Shown here: positions 1-8,817 of the stretch, piece by piece
How the letters are laid out: the number at the start of each line of letters is the position of its first letter
Numbering within the stretch: the first letter of the stretch is position 1
NCBI GenBank assembly: GCA_047605865.1
Contig: JASGFC010000002.1
Coordinates: forward strand, 15,339-79,338
Source: JASGDC01 sp047605865
GTDB taxonomy: Bacteria > Actinomycetota > Actinomycetes > Actinomycetales > Micrococcaceae
Length of the DNA stretch: 64,000 nt
Reading direction: 5' to 3'
Position numbers and translations under genes: made by a program
The notes under the pieces: generated by a model
Told to the model about the DNA's origin: nothing
What the model saw: only the letters and a program-made list of their open reading frames with translations
The model's database searches: none

Positions 1-630
1 ATTACCAATGTGTGCAATAACGCCATCAAAGTCTGCAGAGTCTAAACCAAGGAATTCGGCAGCTTTTTTGGAAACAAAATCGTGGCTAGTACCATGGAAG
101 CCGTAACGACGAATACCGTACTTTTCATAGAGCTCGTTTGGTAAAGCATAGCGCCAAGCTTTTTCAGGGAGGGTTGTGTGAAAAGCAGTATCAAAAACAG
201 CAACTTGTGGCATTTCAGGGAACTTCTGAGTGATAGCTTTAATGCCAAGAGCGTTAGCAGGATTATGCAGTGGCGCTAAAGGGCTTAATTCTTCAATTTG
301 TTCAGTAACTTTTGGTGTAATTTTTGTTGGTGCCTTAAAGATTTCACCACCGTGAACCACACGATGCCCAACAGCATCGATATTAGTATCACCAAGTGAT
401 TTTTGAATCTCCTGATAAATCAGATCAAAAGCAACAGCGTGGTCAGGAATATCAACTGTTTTCTCTGTTTCTTTACCAGTAATGTGATCTTCGTGAGTGT
501 AGTTAGAACCATCAGTACCAATACGTTCAACAATTCCTTCAGCAAGTACAGGAATTTTTGCATTGCTATTGGTATCTCGTACTTGGTACTTCAGTGATGA
601 TGAACCAGAATTAATAACAAGAATAATCAT
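1..630 (-). CDS. ackA: Acetate kinase, partial (C-terminus beyond left edge)
   Basis: Acetate kinase interconverts acetyl phosphate plus ADP with acetate plus ATP in the cytosol. The first 210 residues are present. The N-terminus reads MIILVINSGSSSLKY, the ASKHA-type phosphate-binding start of the family, and VGHRVVHGG, PLAPLHNP, FDTAFH and GFHGTSH follow in the usual order. The remaining part (about 190 residues in the family) lies left of the window. Only 4 bases separate it from the pta stop codon, so the two form the common pta-ackA operon for acetate overflow and substrate-level ATP. The ATG at 628-630 is the start that matches the family. Confidence 0.97.
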   Translation of the reverse strand, partial: MIILVINSGSSSLKYQVRDTNSNAKIPVLAEGIVERIGTDGSNYTHEDHITGKETEKTVDIPDHAVAFDLIYQEIQKSLGDTNIDAVGHRVVHGGEIFKAPTKITPKVTEQIEELSPLAPLHNPANALGIKAITQKFPEMPQVAVFDTAFHTTLPEKAWRYALPNELYEKYGIRRYGFHGTSHDFVSKKAAEFLGLDSADFDGVIAHIGN

Positions 631-634
631 GACT

Positions 635-2761
635 TTAGTTTTCCTTACTAGCTGTTGAATCTGTATCTTCTGAGGTCTCAGAGCTTGGTGTTGATTGTGC
701 CTGTATTGCAGTAATAGCAACTGTATTGACTATGTCTTCAACAGTACAGCCACGAGATAAATCGTTAACAGGCTTTTTAAGTCCCTGAAGAACTGGACCT
801 ACAGCTACAGCACCAGAAGACTGTTGTACTGCTTTGTATGTGTTATTACCGGTGTTTAAGTCAGGGAAGATAAAGACTGTGGCCTTACCGGCAACCTGAG
901 AGTCAGGCATCTTAGATTTTGCAATGGAGGCATTTGACGCTGCATCATACTGAATAGGACCTTCAACTTTAAGGTCTGGACGGCGTTCCTTAACCAGTTC
1001 TGTTGCTTGTCTGACCTCTTCAACGTCTTCACCTGAACCAGATTCACCCGTAGAGTAAGAGAGCATTGCGATACGAGGTTCAACATCGAAATTTGATGCG
1101 GTTTCAGCAGATGCCACAGCAATATCTGCAAGCTGCTCTGCATTGGGGTTAGGGTTGACAGCACAGTCACCATAAACAAGAACACGATCTTCTAGAAGCA
1201 TCAAGAAAACAGAAGAAACTACTTTAACTCCAGCTACAGTCTTGATGAATTCAAGTGCTGGACGAATAGTATTTGCAGTTGAGTGAGCGGCTCCAGAAAC
1301 CATGCCATCTACCATGCCTTTGTACACCATCATTGTGCCAAAGTATGAAGCATCCATCATGCGCTCGCGAGCCTGGTCTTCAGTAATACCTTTATGTGCA
1401 CGAAGCTTGGCATACGTTGCAGAAAAATCTTCTAACATTTCTGATGTTGTTGGATCAATGAGGTCTATGCCAGAAATATCGGTACCTTTTGATGCAGCAA
1501 GTTGTTTGATCTGGTCAACTGGTCCAAGAATAGTAAGGTCACAAATATCACGGCGTTTAATAATCTCTGCTGCTTCAAGAATGCGTTCATCGGTACCTTC
1601 TGGAAGCACAATATGCTTGCGATCTTGTTGCGCACGTTCTATCAGTTCATGCAGGAAGCGAAGAGGTGTTTTTGTTTCCGGACGAGGTAGGTCAAGACGA
1701 CTTGTTAGTTCTTTAGAATCTACGCTAGAGCTCCACGTACCTAGTGCTGCTGCAATCTTGCGAGGTTGTCCGCCAAAGAAGTTACCGTGGATGTTACTTA
1801 CACTACGTGCTGCTTCATAGGTATCTAAATCAGCAGTAATAACAGGGAAAGGGGCCTGATCCATCATGGTTTTCAAGCGGCCTTCAGGTTTCATGTTATA
1901 AGAAAGTAGCATTCCAGAAGGCTTGGGGAATTCTGGGGTAAGTGCTGAGGCAAGTGTTGCGGTCATGATATCGCCACGATCGCCTGGGACAATCACAAGG
2001 CACTCATCTGTGAGAGCTTCAAGGAAGTTGTTGACAGTCATGGCAGCAACTTTGATGCCGCTGATGTCACGGTCTAGGTTATCGTTTCCACTGATAACTT
2101 CAGCGTCAAGGCTTTGAGTAATAGCTTCCATTGTTGGGTTGCTAATTTGGTCTAAGTCAGGCAGAACGTAAATGGGTAAATCTTTTTCACCTCGAGGGGC
2201 AAGTTTTTTAATCTCTTCGACTTGTTCTGGCGTAGAACGATTTACGATAACAGCAAAAATTGGTACGTTGGCTTCATGGAGCTCTTTACGAGCTAGTTCC
2301 ACATCTTCAGCAACTGTTTTAGCGTCTTTGGCACCATCTGCTCCAACAACCATGAGCATTGGGCAACCTAGGTTATTTGCTAGGCGAGTATTCATTTCAA
2401 ATTCGACTGCTGCCTCTGGACCATCAACACTAGTACCTTCTACTACAACGATGTCGCACTTTTTAGAAATATCACTAAAGATAGCTACAGCTTTCGAATC
2501 GATTTCGTCACGTTCACCAGAAGCGATGAGGTCACGGGCTTCGTTTTTTGTTAATGCTGCTCTTGAACTTGATTCATCAAGGTCATATCTCTTGCGCATG
2601 AGTTTAACCATCGGATCATCTTCAACATTATCTGCTTCAGTCAATGGACGGAAAAAACCTACTTTATTGAAAGAAGTGTGAAGGGTATCCATCAAACCTA
2701 AACTAATGAGTGATTTACCAGAAGTTGGTGTCATTGCACCAACGTAAATACCACGAGCCAT
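635..2761 (-). CDS. pta: Phosphate acetyltransferase, long form with N-terminal P-loop and DRTGG domains
   Basis: Phosphate acetyltransferase converts acetyl-CoA and phosphate into acetyl phosphate, the substrate of the following ackA. At 708 residues this is the long type: an N-terminal dethiobiotin-synthetase-like region (GAMTPTSGKSLISLG near residue 8), a middle DRTGG-like region, and a C-terminal catalytic domain starting near residue 370 (FLHELIERAQ, then GTDERILEAAEII and DGMVSGAAHSTANTIRPAL). The reading frame is open eight codons further upstream to a TTG at 2785, but the ATG at 2761 has GGAG a few bases before it and begins at the usual MARGIYVG, so that start was chosen. Confidence 0.97.
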   Translation of the reverse strand: MARGIYVGAMTPTSGKSLISLGLMDTLHTSFNKVGFFRPLTEADNVEDDPMVKLMRKRYDLDESSSRAALTKNEARDLIASGERDEIDSKAVAIFSDISKKCDIVVVEGTSVDGPEAAVEFEMNTRLANNLGCPMLMVVGADGAKDAKTVAEDVELARKELHEANVPIFAVIVNRSTPEQVEEIKKLAPRGEKDLPIYVLPDLDQISNPTMEAITQSLDAEVISGNDNLDRDISGIKVAAMTVNNFLEALTDECLVIVPGDRGDIMTATLASALTPEFPKPSGMLLSYNMKPEGRLKTMMDQAPFPVITADLDTYEAARSVSNIHGNFFGGQPRKIAAALGTWSSSVDSKELTSRLDLPRPETKTPLRFLHELIERAQQDRKHIVLPEGTDERILEAAEIIKRRDICDLTILGPVDQIKQLAASKGTDISGIDLIDPTTSEMLEDFSATYAKLRAHKGITEDQARERMMDASYFGTMMVYKGMVDGMVSGAAHSTANTIRPALEFIKTVAGVKVVSSVFLMLLEDRVLVYGDCAVNPNPNAEQLADIAVASAETASNFDVEPRIAMLSYSTGESGSGEDVEEVRQATELVKERRPDLKVEGPIQYDAASNASIAKSKMPDSQVAGKATVFIFPDLNTGNNTYKAVQQSSGAVAVGPVLQGLKKPVNDLSRGCTVEDIVNTVAITAIQAQSTPSSETSEDTDSTASKEN

Positions 2762-2863
2762 ATTTATCTCCTCAGCCTGAAACAACGCAAAACTACTCTT
2801 AACTATTATGCTATTTTTAGCGTTATTAAGCTATTCGGCTCGCAGAGATGGCATGATGGAAGC

Positions 2864-3697
2864 ATGAGTAGGAAAAGGAAACTGAGTAACGGCAGCCTTG
2901 AACCTGGAATCTTTTCGATAGATTCTGGCACTGCGGAGCTTGTGCAGGATAGGAATTATCGTGATGGGTGGTTGTTATATGTCAATGGTGTTCAAAGTTC
3001 ACACATTGACTTAGCCGATACATCACATCTTGATTTTGAGTACATGCGTTATATGGCATTGGTCATTGAGTCACATTTTAATCCATCACTGAAACAAAAA
3101 CTCAATATGTTACATTTAGGTGGCGCGGCTTGTTCTTTACCACGATTTCTTGCTGAGCGTTATCCACAGGCACGTCAAGTGGTGGTAGAACTTGACGGAA
3201 AATTGGCAGAGTTAGCAAGGTCATGGTTTGATTTGCCAAAAGCTCCACGTTTACGCCTGAGAGTAGGGGATGCGCGAGAAGTAACTGAAAGCTTAAGAAC
3301 AGCAACAAGAGATGTGATTGTGCGAGATGTTTTTTCTGGTGCTCATACCCCTAGAAACCTTACAACAATTGAGTTTGCACTACAGATTCAGCGAGTTTTA
3401 CGCCCTGGTGGACTTTATCTGATTAACTGTGGCGATGGGCCACAGCTCGGGTTAGCTCGAAGTGAGATTGTAACGTTAGCTAGCGTTTTTAAAAACATTG
3501 CTGTGATTTCTGATAGTGCTATGCTTAAAGGTAAACGTCATGGCAATATCGTGCTGGCAGCTTCAGATCAGAAAATAGGGTCAGCTTCATTGTTGAGGTT
3601 GTTAAGAGCAGATCCATTACCGGCACAGTTGTGGAATAAGGAAAAGGCTCTAGAGTTTAGCCAAGGTGTGCAGCCGTTGTTGGATGCTGACGTTTAA
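2864..3697 (+). CDS. Spermidine-synthase-like SAM-dependent methyltransferase-fold protein
   Basis: A 277-residue protein with a Rossmann-like SAM/decarboxy-SAM binding fold. LHLGGAACSLPRFLAERYP is motif I, VVVELDGKL carries the acidic residue after strand 2, and VGDAREV plus DVIVRDVFSG are the following strands. Actinobacteria commonly have such 'spermidine synthase' relatives, many without demonstrated polyamine activity, so the substrate is unknown. It is divergent from pta. Its 3' end overlaps the convergent FAD gene by 41 bases. The ATG at 2864 opens the frame; no strong ribosome-binding site is visible. Confidence 0.8.
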   Translation: MSRKRKLSNGSLEPGIFSIDSGTAELVQDRNYRDGWLLYVNGVQSSHIDLADTSHLDFEYMRYMALVIESHFNPSLKQKLNMLHLGGAACSLPRFLAERYPQARQVVVELDGKLAELARSWFDLPKAPRLRLRVGDAREVTESLRTATRDVIVRDVFSGAHTPRNLTTIEFALQIQRVLRPGGLYLINCGDGPQLGLARSEIVTLASVFKNIAVISDSAMLKGKRHGNIVLAASDQKIGSASLLRLLRADPLPAQLWNKEKALEFSQGVQPLLDADV

Positions 3698-4232
3698 GGA
3701 TTAAGACAATTCTGCGAACTTGAGCAAGGATTTCTTTAATAGCTGCTTTGCCATATCCAATGGTACGCCCAATCACAAAGAGACCTGCTGGGGCATCTTC
3801 ATGATTGACGGTTTCAAAATGGTTAAACTGTGGTAGGCTACCGCTTCTACCAGCAAGAATGATATTTTTTGCAAATAATGTCCCAGCATCTGTGCTGACA
3901 ATCCAACGAATTAAGAGTGTTCCATGTTTTTCGCCGTGTGGCACATGAGTAATGTTCGTTAGATGAACGTTTTTTCTCACGTCCATTTTGTGAGTACGTG
4001 TGTAATGTTCAAGATGTTTAATAATATCTAGACGAGCTTTCCAGCCTTCAATTTGGATTGGAGCTAGAACAGATAATGACGAAGTAGTAGTAGCAGGTAT
4101 CTCTGGACGTTTTGGTCCAGTGATGATAGTGGAAGGAATTCCATGGCGATGCAGTTCTGTTGCCATAGCCAAACCAGACAATCCTGTTCCAATAATGAGG
4201 TTATCAATATCAGTAGATTGAGCTGCGCCCAT
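3657..4232 (-). CDS. Short FAD/NAD(P)-binding oxidoreductase-like protein
   Basis: A 191-residue protein. The N-terminus has a dinucleotide-binding motif (LIIGTGLSGLAMATELHRHG, GxGxxG). The C-terminus has GLFVIGRTIGYGKAAIKEIL, the second FAD-contact motif seen at the end of lysine/ornithine-monooxygenase or thioredoxin-reductase-like flavoproteins. The segment normally between them is very short, so the protein is about half the usual family length. It could be a compact dehydrogenase or a remnant produced by internal deletion. It overlaps the convergent methyltransferase gene by 41 bases and is not in an obvious operon. Confidence 0.6.
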   Translation of the reverse strand: MGAAQSTDIDNLIIGTGLSGLAMATELHRHGIPSTIITGPKRPEIPATTTSSLSVLAPIQIEGWKARLDIIKHLEHYTRTHKMDVRKNVHLTNITHVPHGEKHGTLLIRWIVSTDAGTLFAKNIILAGRSGSLPQFNHFETVNHEDAPAGLFVIGRTIGYGKAAIKEILAQVRRIVLILKRQHPTTAAHLG

Positions 4233-4316
4233 TGTGGGTTGACCTCCCTGTTAAACTTCTCTGCTAAGCTAAGTTTCTATCAGTTTTTAGTGATAGTCAA
4301 GTTGTCTAGAATCAAG

Positions 4317-4346
4317 TGGACATCGCTAAAATGACTATGTTATAGT
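4317..4346 (+). promoter_or_regulatory. Predicted promoter of the tRNA-Glu gene
   Basis: TGGACA at 4317-4322 and TATAGT at 4341-4346, with an 18-base spacer, lie 26 bases before the first base of tRNA-Glu. This fits a housekeeping sigma promoter for the tRNA cluster. The call is from sequence pattern alone. Confidence 0.5.
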
Positions 4347-4371
4347 ATTTAAGTTGTTCACATACAACACT

Positions 4372-4444
4372 GGCCCCATCGTCTAGCGGCCTAGGACGTC
4401 GCCCTTTCACGGCGGTAACACGGGTTCAAATCCCGTTGGGGTCA
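4372..4444 (+). tRNA. tRNA-Glu (anticodon UUC)
   Basis: A 73-base cloverleaf. The acceptor stem is GGCCCCA with TGGGGTC and discriminator A. The anticodon loop CTTTCAC carries TTC. The T arm is ACGGG-TTCAAAT-CCCGT. No CCA is encoded. It is first of a Glu-Asp-Phe tRNA cluster. Confidence 0.97.
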
Positions 4445-4447
4445 CTT

Positions 4448-4480
4448 ATCTCCTATTCCTTGTTGAATGGGAGATATTTT
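4448..4480 (+). terminator. Rho-independent terminator after tRNA-Glu
   Basis: ATCTCCTATTC pairs with GAATGGGAGAT (11 pairs including one G-U) around a 6-base loop and is followed by ATTTT. It sits directly after the tRNA-Glu gene. Confidence 0.65.
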
Positions 4481-4592
4481 AATGCCCAGAACCTTGTGCT
4501 TTTAAGGCTCTTAGAGCATGAAGATCTATTGACTTTTTGATTATGTACTTGACTAGTTTTGTGTTATTCTAAATAAGTCGTAATTACGATGT

Positions 4593-4666
4593 GGCCCTGT
4601 AGCGCAGTTGGTTAGCGCGCCGCCCTGTCACGGCGGAGGTCGCGGGTTCGAGTCCCGTCAGGGTCG
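4593..4666 (+). tRNA. tRNA-Asp (anticodon GUC)
   Basis: A 74-base cloverleaf. The acceptor stem is GGCCCTG with CAGGGTC and discriminator G. The anticodon loop CTGTCAC carries GTC. The T arm is GCGGG-TTCGAGT-CCCGT. It is second of the tRNA cluster, with its own spacing from tRNA-Glu. A short CTCAGT/ACTGAG hairpin follows. Confidence 0.97.
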
Positions 4667-4808
4667 CTCTCAGTTTTACTGAGTAGGCGGTTTGGCTCTA
4701 CTATTTGCATTGCTTCGCAATAGCGTTTAAGCAAAGTCAGATCGCTTTTCTTCTCTATTTGTGACATTGTTTCGCGTGAGCGTCACATTGCTTAAGTAGA
4801 TAAGAGGG

Positions 4809-4881
4809 GGCTTGATAGCTCAGTTGGTAGAGCGTTCGACTGAAAATCGAGAGGTCACGGGATCGACGCCCGTTCAAGCCA
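4809..4881 (+). tRNA. tRNA-Phe (anticodon GAA)
   Basis: A 73-base cloverleaf. The acceptor stem is GGCTTGA with TCAAGCC and discriminator A. The anticodon loop ACTGAAAAT carries GAA. The T arm is ACGGG-ATCGACG-CCCGT. It is last of the Glu-Asp-Phe cluster. Confidence 0.97.
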
Positions 4882-4887
4882 CAACTT

Positions 4888-4923
4888 AACCCTTTGTTTC
4901 TTTAAAACAAAGGGTTATTTTTT
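4888..4923 (+). terminator. Strong Rho-independent terminator after tRNA-Phe
   Basis: AACCCTTTGTTT pairs perfectly with AAACAAAGGGTT (12 bp, 5-base loop) and is followed by ATTTTTTG. It ends the tRNA cluster and lies just 5 bases before the stop codon of the convergent MscS-like gene. Confidence 0.85.
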
Positions 4924-4927
4924 GCGT

Positions 4928-6388
4928 TTATCGTTGTGTCAGTGTAGAAAGTGCAAGAGTACTATTATCAGAAGTAAACTGTTTTGCCACAGATAGAATC
5001 TCTTGAGAACGTTTTTGGGCAGTCTCACCGATGTCTTGAGCAAGTACTGGTTTTTTATCTAGTAACTTGCCCATGATAGCTTCATCAATCTTAAGGATAG
5101 TTACAGTACCTACTGCAACAGCACGAATGGGTGATGACTGTCCTGTCAGAGTTTCTTCGCCAAAGTAATCACCAGATTTGAGTGTTACCACGTGGAAGGC
5201 GAGGCCTTCCGGAGTAACATATTCTAGTTTGACTTCTCCTTCAGTAATAAGTTCTAGGTAGTCATAGTAACGTCCAGGCTCTACGATGATTTCACCATCG
5301 GCATACTGTTCTGGCAGAATCAGTGGCGAAATTGTGTTCACATCGTTAATATCCATATGGAGCACTGTGTAGTATTTAACGAGTTCATCATGAACGATAA
5401 TGTAGTCAAAGTTATCAGCTGCACCATCAAGTGTTAATTCGTTACGTTTTGCTGCATACCACAGCCGGCCATGGAATAGTCCCTTAAAAGCAGGGGCATC
5501 GGTATGCGACACCAGCGGAACACTAACAGAATAGTGCCCATCACCAAGGTATTTACCTTTCGCCTTACCGTCTGGAGCAATGAGGTTGGTATTTTGAGCA
5601 GTTTCTTGCATAACCTTGATAACTGTAGATGGGTTATCGTCTACCGAAAAATTAGCTTTTACAATCTCTGTGTGATCCTTGCCAGGTTTGGAAAGGTTCT
5701 CGATAACTTGCGTAGACAATACATCATTAGGTACAGTCACAGCGTTTCCTTCTACATCAAGAGTAGTAGAACGCCAAGATATATTAGTTACTTGTCCTGC
5801 TTGTTTATCGCCACCATAGCTAGTTGCAAACTTTATATAGTCACCTACTTCAAAAGGGCGTTCAAATTGCATCAACAAACCTGACACAATTCCACCAAAT
5901 ACTGACTGTAATGCCAAGCCTACTACGATAGCTGTTACGCCTAATGTTTCAAAGAACCCTGGAACGTTAACTCCCCATATAAATTGGAGAATTAAGCTAA
6001 TTCCAATGGCAATGATGATGAAGCGTATAACATCAATGAAGATTTTTGGCATTCTAGTTCGCCAAGAATCATTTTTGTCACCGCCATCAAAAATGACTGC
6101 TTTCAAAATAGTCAAAATAAACATGATGAACGTGAAACCAGCTAAGCTGGCAGCAAACTGTACACCACGCTGATTAGGAGGTAATTGGGCTACATGTGTC
6201 AGGAGGAAATAAAGAGCCGCAGAAGGTAGTACGTAGTTTCTGAGAAATCGTACTGGGTTAGTGAGTTGGCTGCCTTTACGTGATAGGTAATTAAAGGTTT
6301 CGGTTAAAACTAGTATTGCTAAGGGCAAAACAAACACAATGATGCTTGCTTGACCCCACCAAGGTTCATTCTGAAATATTGAATGCAT
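4928..6388 (-). CDS. MscS-family channel with C-terminal cyclic-nucleotide-binding domain
   Basis: A 486-residue inner-membrane protein. Four or five hydrophobic helices fill the first 170 residues. The pore helix and beta domain of MscS follow (GLALQSVFGGIVSGLLMQFERPFEVGDYIK, residues 157-186). A cyclic-nucleotide-binding domain lies at about 345-445, with phosphate-binding cassette FGEETLTGQSSPIRAVAV (409-426) and its Arg at 422. This is the architecture of bacterial cyclic-nucleotide-gated members of the MscS superfamily. The start was set at the ATG overlapping the upstream stop (TAATG), which implies translational coupling to the receptor; a longer frame runs nine codons further into that gene. 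M. tuberculosis Rv2434c/Rv2435c is a comparable pair. Gating ligand and ion are inferred, not shown. Confidence 0.88.
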   Translation of the reverse strand: MHSIFQNEPWWGQASIIVFVLPLAILVLTETFNYLSRKGSQLTNPVRFLRNYVLPSAALYFLLTHVAQLPPNQRGVQFAASLAGFTFIMFILTILKAVIFDGGDKNDSWRTRMPKIFIDVIRFIIIAIGISLILQFIWGVNVPGFFETLGVTAIVVGLALQSVFGGIVSGLLMQFERPFEVGDYIKFATSYGGDKQAGQVTNISWRSTTLDVEGNAVTVPNDVLSTQVIENLSKPGKDHTEIVKANFSVDDNPSTVIKVMQETAQNTNLIAPDGKAKGKYLGDGHYSVSVPLVSHTDAPAFKGLFHGRLWYAAKRNELTLDGAADNFDYIIVHDELVKYYTVLHMDINDVNTISPLILPEQYADGEIIVEPGRYYDYLELITEGEVKLEYVTPEGLAFHVVTLKSGDYFGEETLTGQSSPIRAVAVGTVTILKIDEAIMGKLLDKKPVLAQDIGETAQKRSQEILSVAKQFTSDNSTLALSTLTQR

Positions 6389-8790
6389 TAGTTTTTCTTC
6401 TCTGTGATTTCCCACAGCTGTTCTATAGTATCCTCAGAAGTTCTAAGGTCACCTGCAGGGATAAAATCATATCCGCTATGTAAACGTTCTTTAACAGCAG
6501 AAGTAGTAAATACGCCTTTACCTTTAGCAGATTTTTGAATAGTATGTGCCATTTTCACAGCATCACCCCAGAGGTCATACGAAAGGTTTTGTTTACCAAC
6601 AAGACCACTGGAAACAGAACCAGTATCGATACCGATACGAAGGTCAAGGTCTGTGCCATTCTGACGGTTGAAGTTTTGCACAATATTTTCAAGTTCTAAG
6701 GCAAAGTCTACAATGCGTTTCGTGTGATCCACTCGCTGAATTTCAAGGCCACAGCTAACCAGGTAGCCGTTGGTCATCGTGCGTACGCGTTCAACTCCGA
6801 AGCGTGCTGCAGTTTCGTCGAAACTAGTAAGTAACTTGTTTGTAGAACTATAGAAAGAGCTTTCCTGTGAATTCTTGTTTTGCAAGCTGCGAAGTCCTTC
6901 AAGGTCTGCATACAAAATGGTTGCATTGTTGTGAGCTAACGTTAAGGAGCCATCGCCACGGCTGTAATTATCAATGAGACCGGCTGGCATAACTTCGGAT
7001 AGAATCTTTCTATTTTCAGTATGTTGTTCCTTAATCAGTTCATCTTTTGCACGAAGCGAGCGGTTCATGTTGTTGAAGGAATCGGCCAGTTGCCCAAATT
7101 CATCTTTACTTTTAATGTTGACGGTTGATGAATAGTCACCTTTAGCTACTTTCTTGATTTGGTTATTCAAGGATTGAAGTGGTCTAGTAAAGGCACGAGC
7201 AAAGAGGAGAGAAGCAAGAGACATCAAAAGCACAAGCCCTGCAATGAGTGCAGCTAACTTTTTAGAGAAATTGGTAACTGGTGCGAAGGCTTCGCTAGTG
7301 TTTTCTTCGACTAGAATATTCCATTGGATATCGCCCATAGTCAATGGCGCATAGGCAACTAAAGCTTTATGGCCAGTGTAGTTAGTAGTCTCAATAATGC
7401 CGGTTTGACCTTGTTGAGCTAGTTCGTTAGCATCATTACTGATTTTTTGAATCAAGACTGTACTGCCAGTCTTTTTAGCAAGTTCAGTCTTAGTTTGATT
7501 CATGTGGTTAATCTTGGAAGCTTCAGTAACATACTGATCAGGGTGTTCCAATAAAACACGTGAATTTGAACGCATAGTGCCATCTTCACCGACCAAGAAA
7601 GCTTCCCCTGTTTTGCCAAGACCTGACTTTTCCCATTGATTATTAGCGGTCATAATGTCAGTAAGTTCTTGCGAATCACTATGGAGGATAAGAGCGCCAA
7701 TGTTTTTACCGTTTTCAGAGATTGGGGCAGCTAAGAATGAAGTAGGTTTACCGTAATTAGGGTAATAGGTAGTGAAATCAGACATCTCAGTGGTGTTAGC
7801 ATTGCTTTTGGCTAGCACATCTTGAAAATTCTTTTCAAGAGTATTATCAAGGAAAGGACCATTGAGAATATTGATTCCTAAGTCAACTCCTTTGTTAGTG
7901 GTGTAAACAACATTTCCGTTGATATCAACGAGCATGATGTCATCAAAGCCATGAGTTGTGAGATTCTCACGAAAATATGGGTTGTACGTTTTATTTGCAG
8001 TATTCCAGGTATTGTTAACGCCAGCATCGTCTAGTTTGTTGGCCTGATCAACATTTTGGGAGTTAGATTTTGCGGTGTAGGTAGCTTGAAGATACTTTGC
8101 CTGGTTAGACTTTGGTTGAAAGGCTGCAGCATCGAATTGATCATTGGAAGGATTGTTCTGATTGAGTCTTGGAATAAAAACATTAGAGTAAAAGTCGTTA
8201 ATGCTTTTTTGTTGTGTTGCATTAATTTGAGTGTTCCCAAGTTCTTTATATCCTGAGGTAAAATCTTTCGTTGCATCAATGACAAGGGGCGAATGGGTCA
8301 ACATGAGTGCATTGTTTTGCATATCTTTATATTTTTGTTGCAACTCCACAATGCGTGAATCACGAGTTTGGGTTAGTTTGTCTGAGACTGAGGATCGTAG
8401 GGAGTTAATTGTATTGACAGAAGAGAAGTAGCCAACGAGTCCGATACTAGTTAGTGTGGAAGCAAGCAGCATGGCTAAAATTTTTGATTGGATACTAAGA
8501 GAGTTCAGCCAACCAAGTGTACTGCGTGTTTTTTTCTTCGCTTTTTCAGAAAGATCTAAATTAGTTGTTTTAGCTTCAGCTACTTTGTTTTGAACATGTT
8601 GAGGCCCTTGAACAGGCTGTGGTTCATTAACATTTTGTTGTTGTGGAATCTGTAAATTTTGATCCTGTAGATTCTCTACTTTTTGTTGAGGGCTTTCAAG
8701 CTGTGGCCCAATAGACTGCGACGGTTCAGTGTTTTCATGAGGAACATCTGGATTGTGGTGTGCCAACTTTTTCCTTTTCGAGCGACTCAA
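6388..8790 (-). CDS. Membrane receptor with Cache, HAMP and degenerate class III cyclase domain
   Basis: An 800-residue protein. Residues 1-95 are a Gln/Asn/Pro-rich cytoplasmic tail. TM1 is at about 102-122, an extracytoplasmic dCache-like sensor at about 130-500, TM2 at 511-531, HAMP at 532-585 and a class III nucleotide cyclase homology domain at about 620-775. The first metal Asp is present (YADLEG, D629), as is the substrate Asp (YDLWGD, D739). The second metal Asp is Asn (TMTNGY, N674), the transition-state Asn is Lys (K746), the transition-state Arg is Thr (T750) and the usual purine-contact Lys is Arg (R670). It may therefore be inactive or altered. It begins with TTG and no clear ribosome-binding site. 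Its stop codon overlaps the start of the channel gene. Confidence 0.85.
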   Translation of the reverse strand: MSRSKRKKLAHHNPDVPHENTEPSQSIGPQLESPQQKVENLQDQNLQIPQQQNVNEPQPVQGPQHVQNKVAEAKTTNLDLSEKAKKKTRSTLGWLNSLSIQSKILAMLLASTLTSIGLVGYFSSVNTINSLRSSVSDKLTQTRDSRIVELQQKYKDMQNNALMLTHSPLVIDATKDFTSGYKELGNTQINATQQKSINDFYSNVFIPRLNQNNPSNDQFDAAAFQPKSNQAKYLQATYTAKSNSQNVDQANKLDDAGVNNTWNTANKTYNPYFRENLTTHGFDDIMLVDINGNVVYTTNKGVDLGINILNGPFLDNTLEKNFQDVLAKSNANTTEMSDFTTYYPNYGKPTSFLAAPISENGKNIGALILHSDSQELTDIMTANNQWEKSGLGKTGEAFLVGEDGTMRSNSRVLLEHPDQYVTEASKINHMNQTKTELAKKTGSTVLIQKISNDANELAQQGQTGIIETTNYTGHKALVAYAPLTMGDIQWNILVEENTSEAFAPVTNFSKKLAALIAGLVLLMSLASLLFARAFTRPLQSLNNQIKKVAKGDYSSTVNIKSKDEFGQLADSFNNMNRSLRAKDELIKEQHTENRKILSEVMPAGLIDNYSRGDGSLTLAHNNATILYADLEGLRSLQNKNSQESSFYSSTNKLLTSFDETAARFGVERVRTMTNGYLVSCGLEIQRVDHTKRIVDFALELENIVQNFNRQNGTDLDLRIGIDTGSVSSGLVGKQNLSYDLWGDAVKMAHTIQKSAKGKGVFTTSAVKERLHSGYDFIPAGDLRTSEDTIEQLWEITEKKN

Positions 8791-8817
8791 ACATGTATTA
8801 TTCCAAGAATAAAGGTA

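Noticed and set aside
1302..2681. Several long plus-strand open frames across pta
   Set aside because: They lie wholly inside the strongly conserved pta gene and have low-complexity Ser/Arg/Thr-rich translations with no family features, as expected of antisense shadows.
4667..4808. TGTGAC...GTCACA between tRNA-Asp and tRNA-Phe as a CRP/GlxR-like site
   Set aside because: The half-sites are about 16 bases apart; such regulators bind sites with a 6-base spacer. It fits a small hairpin better.
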